A stretch of DNA of 10,566 nt from Candidatus Levyibacteriota bacterium (lineage in GTDB: Bacteria > Patescibacteria > Microgenomatia > Levybacterales > UBA12049). A model generated the notes under the pieces. The model searched no databases. It was not told the DNA's origin and saw only the letters and a list, made by a program, of their open reading frames with translations. A program made the position numbers and the translations under genes. Below are positions 6,524-10,566 of the stretch, in pieces. Positions within the stretch are counted from its first letter, which is position 1, and each line of letters begins with the position of its first letter. The stretch lies in the NCBI GenBank assembly GCA_003173915.1, contig PPGL01000033.1, forward strand, positions 1 to 10,566, given 5' to 3'.

Positions 6524-7303
6524 ATGAAACAATCAGTACATACGGCTCCACTTATTTCTGTTATATTACCTATTCGTAATGCAGATAGATTTTTAGCCAC
6601 CTCTTTAGACAGTCTTCTTTCTCAAAACTACCAAAACATTGAAATCATTGCCATAGACGATGCCTCAATTGACGGCTCGCTTGGGATTCTGAATGCATTC
6701 AAACGTGAAGACAAACGACTAAAAGTTTACAAAAATGTCAAAAAATATGACTTGGCTATTACGTTAAATCGCTGTCTTAAAAAAGCAAAAGGGAAATTTA
6801 TTGTTTTTATGGATCCAAAAGACGAAGTGACGAAAAATAAATTTCAAAAGCAGCTGGACTTTTTGCTAAAAAATCCCAAAGTGGTTGCCGTTGGAACACA
6901 ATGTATTTATTTAAATGACAATGACAAACGAATTGGGAAAAGTAATTACCCAGCCCTTCATGAGCATATTTCTCAAAAGCCTATTCACGGCGTTTCGGTG
7001 CTTTTTGAGGGAATTATGATTACAAAGTACCGAATCCCAAAAGACCTCCTCTATTTCCCTCCAAACAAACACCTCTTCTTATACTCAGACCTCGCCCTCA
7101 AACTTCTTCAATACGGTGAGCTCGCCAACCTTCCTGAATATCTTCATTTTCATCGAACCCACACCTATTATGCATCCCTTGAAAAGAATATGAAACATTT
7201 GTGGTCACTAAGCAAACTGTGGATTAAATCGAAATTTGACTACCAAACAAATCCATCAATTCGCACATTCTTCTCTTCCCCATTTAAACCCTCCACTTCT
7301 TAA
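6524..7303 (+). CDS. Family 2 glycosyltransferase with degenerate DxD motif
   Basis: The protein has 259 residues and a GT-A fold. The N terminus has LISVILPIRNADRFL and the nucleotide-binding Asp45-Asp46 (IIAIDDASIDGS). The canonical metal-binding DxD (often MDADD or MDGDD) reads Met96-Asp97-Pro98-Lys99-Asp100, so the usual second Asp is Lys. The later acidic acceptor-side motif (usually ED) appears as YSDLALKLL. Related to the second glycosyltransferase at 9726-10562, which keeps DGDD. It has no signal peptide or obvious C-terminal span, so it should be cytoplasmic. Donor and acceptor are unknown. The degenerate motifs could mean weak, altered or lost activity. It has no Shine-Dalgarno site before ATG; a promoter lies at 6426-6455. 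It sits between two paralogous DUF11 surface proteins. Confidence 0.85.
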   Translation: MKQSVHTAPLISVILPIRNADRFLATSLDSLLSQNYQNIEIIAIDDASIDGSLGILNAFKREDKRLKVYKNVKKYDLAITLNRCLKKAKGKFIVFMDPKDEVTKNKFQKQLDFLLKNPKVVAVGTQCIYLNDNDKRIGKSNYPALHEHISQKPIHGVSVLFEGIMITKYRIPKDLLYFPPNKHLFLYSDLALKLLQYGELANLPEYLHFHRTHTYYASLEKNMKHLWSLSKLWIKSKFDYQTNPSIRTFFSSPFKPSTS

Positions 7304-7652
7304 AAAATTGCAAGGAGGATCAAAATTTTTTCTGACCTGTGCGCTGAGCGGGAAAAAGTTTATGAACAAGAAGCGTTTTTTCGCGAAGCATCTGGGACAT
7401 AAAAATTTTTGGTCCGACCTAAACGATAACTTCACTTCGCAGCGAATGATTGCAACATTGCAATAAGTGAGCATACAATTTTTCTGCAGGATGAAAGGCG
7501 AAGTCCGGTTCCAAAGAAAAATTCGTATGCGAACGTTTTGATTTTCTCCGACCGAAACAATAAAATCTCTTTACAAAGTAGATAAATCCTCATTACGCAT
7601 TTCTCATTTTCTTCTGACTAGAATTTCATACACATTTGAGAAAGTTAGGCTT
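7304..7652. other. Intergenic stretch of about 350 nt with palindromes and no clear gene
   Basis: This gap has no convincing coding sequence. It contains three related palindromes: TTCGCGAA (7380-7387), TTCGCAGCGAA (7436-7446) and TTCG-TATG-CGAA (7522-7533). It also has three ATTGCAA copies (near 7306, 7449 and 7457) and several T-runs followed by GACC (about 7336, 7416 and 7550). A small frame at 7362-7466 (34 aa, Lys-rich) lacks a ribosome site. An AAGGAGG sequence near 7313 has no suitable start after it. A weak promoter lies at 7450-7479. It may hold operators or a small RNA for gene B, but no known RNA family was recognised. Confidence 0.5.
7450..7479 (+). promoter_or_regulatory. Possible promoter upstream of DUF11 gene B
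   Basis: TTGCAA (7450-7455, 4/6) and TACAAT (7474-7479, 5/6) are 18 nt apart. This would give a leader of about 165 nt before GTG 7653. Another -10-like TAGAAT at 7619-7624 has no -35. Neither is strong. Confidence 0.3.
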
Positions 7653-8327
7653 GTGAGGCAACTGGTATTCGGATGTGCACTCATGGCGCTTGTCCAATTT
7701 ATGAGAATTCCAAAAGCATATGCAGACTGCGAGCCAATTTACGGAGGCGGTACGACGTGCCAACCGAGTTCGATGGTAGTAACAAAAACAGTTTTAAATC
7801 CACAAACCAATGTGTATGTCCATGATTTGGGAATTAATGATCCACTTTTTCATCCAGGCGATCCAATAACATTTCAAATATCAGTGACCAATATTGGCAC
7901 TCGAGATTTAGGACATGTTGCTGTCACCGACAATCTTCCCGGAGTTATAACGTTTGTTGCGGGAGAAAGTGGTATTGGCACATTCGATAGTAGCACCAAT
8001 ACGTTTAGTTTCTTTTTTCCTGGAGTTGCGCCTGGCCAAACAGTTTCACTTATTTTAACCGGTCATATTGTTGATGCAAGTCACTTTCCAACAACTCAAG
8101 ACGGCGCATGTGTGACAAATCAAGCAGTAGCAACAAATGGTGAAGTAACATCTCAAGACAGTACTCAGTTTTGCATTTTTCATCCTGTTACCGGCGCTCC
8201 TGCGCCAATAACAACTGTTCCACCATCAACCGGAGCTCAACCAATTCCCCTTCTTAGTTTGCTCGGTATCACAACAACAGGAGCGATACTTCTTCGATTG
8301 ACGCGTAAAGAAAGGAGCAATGTATGA
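7653..8327 (+). CDS. Secreted DUF11-domain surface protein B with PSTG-type C-terminal anchor
   Basis: The protein has 224 residues from a GTG start, chosen because it gives a signal peptide (hydrophobic 4-16, probable cleavage after AYA, residue 24); ATG 7684 would leave a poor signal. The mature N terminus carries Cys26 and Cys36, not found in protein A. The single DUF11-like domain (about 42-180) aligns well with A: TKTVLNP, FHPGDPITFQISVTNIGTRD, VAVTDNLP. Cys153 and Cys174 match A's Cys144/Cys166. The C terminus has PPSTGAQ (PSTG at 191-194), a hydrophobic stretch and a basic tail (RLTRKERSNV). It should be exported and anchored in the envelope by a sorting-type mechanism not encoded here. 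Its stop (TGA 8325-8327) overlaps the next ATG by 4 nt, so the two are translationally coupled. No Shine-Dalgarno site was found. Function beyond a structural or adhesive surface role is unknown. Confidence 0.85.
   Translation: MRQLVFGCALMALVQFMRIPKAYADCEPIYGGGTTCQPSSMVVTKTVLNPQTNVYVHDLGINDPLFHPGDPITFQISVTNIGTRDLGHVAVTDNLPGVITFVAGESGIGTFDSSTNTFSFFFPGVAPGQTVSLILTGHIVDASHFPTTQDGACVTNQAVATNGEVTSQDSTQFCIFHPVTGAPAPITTVPPSTGAQPIPLLSLLGITTTGAILLRLTRKERSNV
8312..8317 (+). promoter_or_regulatory. Shine-Dalgarno site (AAGGAG)
   Basis: AAGGAG lies 6 nt before ATG 8324, inside the end of the previous gene. It fixes the start of the downstream gene and supports independent re-initiation at the 4-nt overlap. 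Confidence 0.8.
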
Positions 8328-9733
8328 TACCAGAAGGTCGGCATCGTCCCGTAAGAGAACCTAGTCCAAAAAGAGGTGGAGCATTTGGTGAAATGTTGAG
8401 AGACTACATGTCTAATCCAAATAATCCTGGCGGTGGGGGTCCTCCTAATCCCACTCCTAACCCACTAACACAAGGAGTCGAACAAATAGTTGATGGCAAA
8501 GTACAAGCTCACCAACAAAGTGCTCCCCACTTAGGAGAAGACGACGTGAAGAGAATTGTTCAACAGCACGCTCCCAGAGGGACCCGTGGGATAACAGAAA
8601 AGCGGGCACGAGAAATTGCGGAAGATGCAGTTGTAGATAATCCTCCGGATTCTCGAACAATGGCAGACGCAATAGACCAAGATGCACAACCTTTTATTGA
8701 TACCCTCAGACGACATGGAGTTGGAGGAGGTATTGACGAACCAACTGCACGACGACTTGCAGACGAACAAATCGCAGCTGCCCGCGCAGCAGGCCAAGGT
8801 GTTATGCCAGTTGATGAAGCACGGGCAACAGAACTTGCAAAAGAAGCAGTAGAAGAACGCATTACTGATGGAACACTTGCAAAAGGAGCAGACGTTACTG
8901 CACTGCAAGGCCGTGTGCAAACAGTCGAAGGACGTTTGCCTGCTGGTGCAGACCCACTAATTACAGAAAACGAAGTAGATTCGCGACTGCAAGCAGTACG
9001 AGGGGCCCTTGATACACGAGTTACACAACTTGAAACAGATAGTGCTACAAGAGCTGAACTCAATAGACGCCTCCCTCCTCCAACTGCTGGACAACGTATG
9101 CTTGCTGTACTTGGAAATGACCAAGCAAGACGCTATGTTAATGACTATGACACGAATGCGACACCTGCTCCTGCTCCAGCAACGCCTCTACCTGTCAACA
9201 CTGTTGATAGGCGAAACCTTCTCATTGGCGCAGGGGTTCTTCTTGCCGGTGCCGGAATCTGTGCATGGCTTGGACTTCCCGCACTTGCAGCGTATTTACG
9301 AGGAGGATACACAGCACCAACCTATCTTCCCGGTGGTGGAGGAACAACAAGTCTTCCATCTGGAGAATATACACCCTCAGGACTTGACTATAGTCAAATG
9401 AGTCCTCAACAAGCTGAACAAATTATCAAATATATTGATGCAAATTACCAAGGTCAAAGCGGACCAACAATTAACACAGCAATTGCAAATGGTGCAGTTG
9501 GCATTGTAACTGGTTGGCAAGTTTCCTATGACGGCAATACCTATACCAATGGAGATACGGCAGCATTTACCAATCAGGCAAATGTCACCTTTTCAGATGG
9601 ACTATGGAGAGTTGTTCCAAGCGCAGTTGCAAAAGATGCATTTGTAGCAATTGTTGTGTATACCAAAGCACTTGGGCAAGCAATGTCACACGCCCAACCG
9701 CTCCCAGAATGGAACTTACCCGCATATGGCTAA
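8324..9733 (+). CDS. Single-span membrane protein with helical repeats and coiled coil; unknown function
   Basis: The protein has 469 residues and is not recognised. Residues 1-50 are Pro/Gly/Asn-rich and disordered. Residues about 70-250 are charged and helical, with recurring segments sharing an ExxAxxLAxEAV-like pattern: ITEKRAREIAEDAV (90-103), IDEPTARRLADEQI (137-150), DEARATELAKEAV (164-176) and a related ITENEVDSRLQAV (213-225). A Pro/Ala linker (280-290) precedes one membrane span (298-325, after DRRN). The rest (326-469) is Gly/Ser/Thr-rich, then a small soluble domain (YSQMSPQQAEQIIKYIDANY; WQVSYDGNTYTNGD). Arg before the span suggests the N-terminal part is cytoplasmic and the C-terminal part outside; there is no signal peptide. 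It has one Cys (313). It is the middle gene of a probable operon, overlapping DUF11 protein B by 4 nt and a glycosyltransferase by 8 nt, so it probably works with the surface proteins. A role as anchor or scaffold is a guess. Confidence 0.75.
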   Translation: MIPEGRHRPVREPSPKRGGAFGEMLRDYMSNPNNPGGGGPPNPTPNPLTQGVEQIVDGKVQAHQQSAPHLGEDDVKRIVQQHAPRGTRGITEKRAREIAEDAVVDNPPDSRTMADAIDQDAQPFIDTLRRHGVGGGIDEPTARRLADEQIAAARAAGQGVMPVDEARATELAKEAVEERITDGTLAKGADVTALQGRVQTVEGRLPAGADPLITENEVDSRLQAVRGALDTRVTQLETDSATRAELNRRLPPPTAGQRMLAVLGNDQARRYVNDYDTNATPAPAPATPLPVNTVDRRNLLIGAGVLLAGAGICAWLGLPALAAYLRGGYTAPTYLPGGGGTTSLPSGEYTPSGLDYSQMSPQQAEQIIKYIDANYQGQSGPTINTAIANGAVGIVTGWQVSYDGNTYTNGDTAAFTNQANVTFSDGLWRVVPSAVAKDAFVAIVVYTKALGQAMSHAQPLPEWNLPAYG

Positions 9734-10562
9734 TCAACCACTTATTTCTGTTATTATGCCAATTTTTAATGTAGAACAATTTGTAAAACAGGCCATTGTC
9801 AGTATTCTTTCGCAAACAGAGAAAAACTTTGAACTTATTATTATCGATGATGCCTCAGTTGATAAATCATTTGAGATTGTAAAAAAGCTGCAACAGACAG
9901 ACGCTCGCATGAGTGTTACACATAATGAACGGCATCTTGGTGTCGCGGCAACAGCAAATAAGGCTATCGGACTTGCCTCCGGACAATTTTTAGCTCGTAT
10001 GGATGGTGATGATATTTCTCTTCCTGAAAGACTCAGAAAGCAACGGATGTTTTTGCAAAACAATCCACATATTATTGCTGTAGGAGGACAATTTCTTATT
10101 ATTGACGAAAAGGGAACGATACAAGGACAACGATTTTTCCCAACAGACCACGCAGGTATTTATCACCAAACGTTTACCTTTACCGCACTTTCACAACCAG
10201 GTCTTATGATTAATAGAAAACTGCTGCCTCCGAATTTTTTGTTTTATAACGAATCTTTTGAATCAGCTGAAGAAACAGAGCTTGTTTTTCGTTTATTTCA
10301 GCACGGCATGGTTGCAAACATCACAGATACAATTCTTCAGTATCGCATCCATAAAAATAACACGTCGCTTAAAAGTGCAAAGAAAACTTTTTTTATTACT
10401 CTTCGGTCACGAATAGAGGCAGTTATATTTGGAACATATGTTCCAACCCTTCGCGCTGTATGTATAAATGTTTTACAATTTTTTGCCATTCTCTTTCTCC
10501 CAAACACGATTATTCTTATGCTCTATGCTCACATGAGAAACAGAAAACTAGCGACAACCTAA
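9726..10562 (+). CDS. Family 2 glycosyltransferase with C-terminal membrane segment
   Basis: The protein has 278 residues, GT-A fold. LISVIMPIFNVEQFV begins the domain; Asp41-Asp42 (IIIDDASVDKS) should bind the nucleotide; the DxD region is MDGDD (Asp93-Gly94-Asp95-Asp96), followed by SLPERLRKQ. A later acidic pair is in ESAEETELVFRLF. One hydrophobic stretch near the end (about 246-268, VLQFFAILFLPNTIILMLYA) is a probable membrane anchor with a basic tail. The motifs are intact, so it is probably active on an unknown sugar and acceptor. ATG 9726 is preferred over TTG 9651, which adds 25 residues lying before the conserved start. It overlaps the previous gene by 8 nt and has no Shine-Dalgarno site, so translation is probably coupled. 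Related to the glycosyltransferase at 6524-7303. An ATG at 10564-10566, one nucleotide after its stop, may begin another gene outside the window. Confidence 0.9.
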   Translation: MANQPLISVIMPIFNVEQFVKQAIVSILSQTEKNFELIIIDDASVDKSFEIVKKLQQTDARMSVTHNERHLGVAATANKAIGLASGQFLARMDGDDISLPERLRKQRMFLQNNPHIIAVGGQFLIIDEKGTIQGQRFFPTDHAGIYHQTFTFTALSQPGLMINRKLLPPNFLFYNESFESAEETELVFRLFQHGMVANITDTILQYRIHKNNTSLKSAKKTFFITLRSRIEAVIFGTYVPTLRAVCINVLQFFAILFLPNTIILMLYAHMRNRKLATT

Positions 10563-10566
10563 CATG

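Noticed and set aside
7236..7474. Small frames on both strands (76 and 72 codons) across the end of the first glycosyltransferase and the following gap
   Set aside because: They partly overlap a real gene, lack ribosome sites close to their starts, and show no protein-like pattern. The + frame shortened to ATG 7362 (34 aa) is also unsupported.
7491..7512. GAAGTCCGG resembling part of an RNase P RNA motif
   Set aside because: Only a short local match; the other conserved regions and the expected length and pairing are absent.
8325..8327. Possible UGA recoding (code 25, as in some CPR lineages)
   Set aside because: Reading through TGA 8325-8327 adds no domain, the protein already ends with a complete anchor and basic tail, and the next gene starts with a good Shine-Dalgarno site and a 4-nt overlap.
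8560..9063. Opposite-strand frame of 167 codons inside the coiled-coil protein gene
   Set aside because: Overlaps fully with a well-supported + strand gene; Ser/Ala/Arg composition fits a shadow; no start signals.

Overview
The window is AT-rich and densely packed, and every convincing gene lies on the + strand. The best guess is a member of the Candidate Phyla Radiation (Patescibacteria), possibly Microgenomates-like. Reasons: short secreted DUF11 proteins ending in a PSTG-type motif, a short hydrophobic stretch and basic residues; a CheY-like regulator with a low-complexity tail; a multi-membrane-span sensor; and many proteins without recognisable families. This placement is inference from protein style; no rRNA or marker gene is present. 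Stops are TAA, TAG and TGA, so the standard bacterial code fits, not the UGA=Gly code of some CPR lineages.

Positions 1-4658 are a signalling region. A partial gene (cut by the window start) encodes an Ig-like/carboxypeptidase-regulatory-like protein ending in a thioredoxin-fold domain with no cysteine. It overlaps by 8 nt a membrane sensor protein (about 7 membrane spans, a Cache-like extracytoplasmic domain and an eighth span). A PAS-HisKA-HATPase histidine kinase follows. The sensor and kinase look like halves of one former sensor kinase whose HAMP linker is broken. A CheY-type response regulator with a Pro/Thr/Ser/Gln-rich tail follows from its own strong promoter.

Positions 4764-5600 hold an unrecognised Ala-rich, helical protein with a good Shine-Dalgarno sequence, behind a 105-nt gap that contains three small palindromes.

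Positions 5734-10562 are a cell-surface region with a duplicated layout: secreted DUF11 protein A, then a family 2 glycosyltransferase; then secreted DUF11 protein B, a single-span coiled-coil protein and a second family 2 glycosyltransferase. The last three genes overlap (4 nt and 8 nt) and probably form one operon. The two glycosyltransferases are related to each other, as are the two DUF11 proteins, so an ancestral surface-protein plus glycosyltransferase unit was probably duplicated. A plausible reading is that the DUF11 proteins are envelope-anchored and that the glycosyltransferases modify them or a nearby glycan; this is inference.

Three sigma70-type promoters can be read directly. Two lie so close to the start codon (8 and 11 nt from the -10 box) that the mRNAs should be leaderless or nearly so, while two other genes have classical Shine-Dalgarno sites. 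No RNA gene, CRISPR array, transposase or convincing intrinsic terminator was seen.
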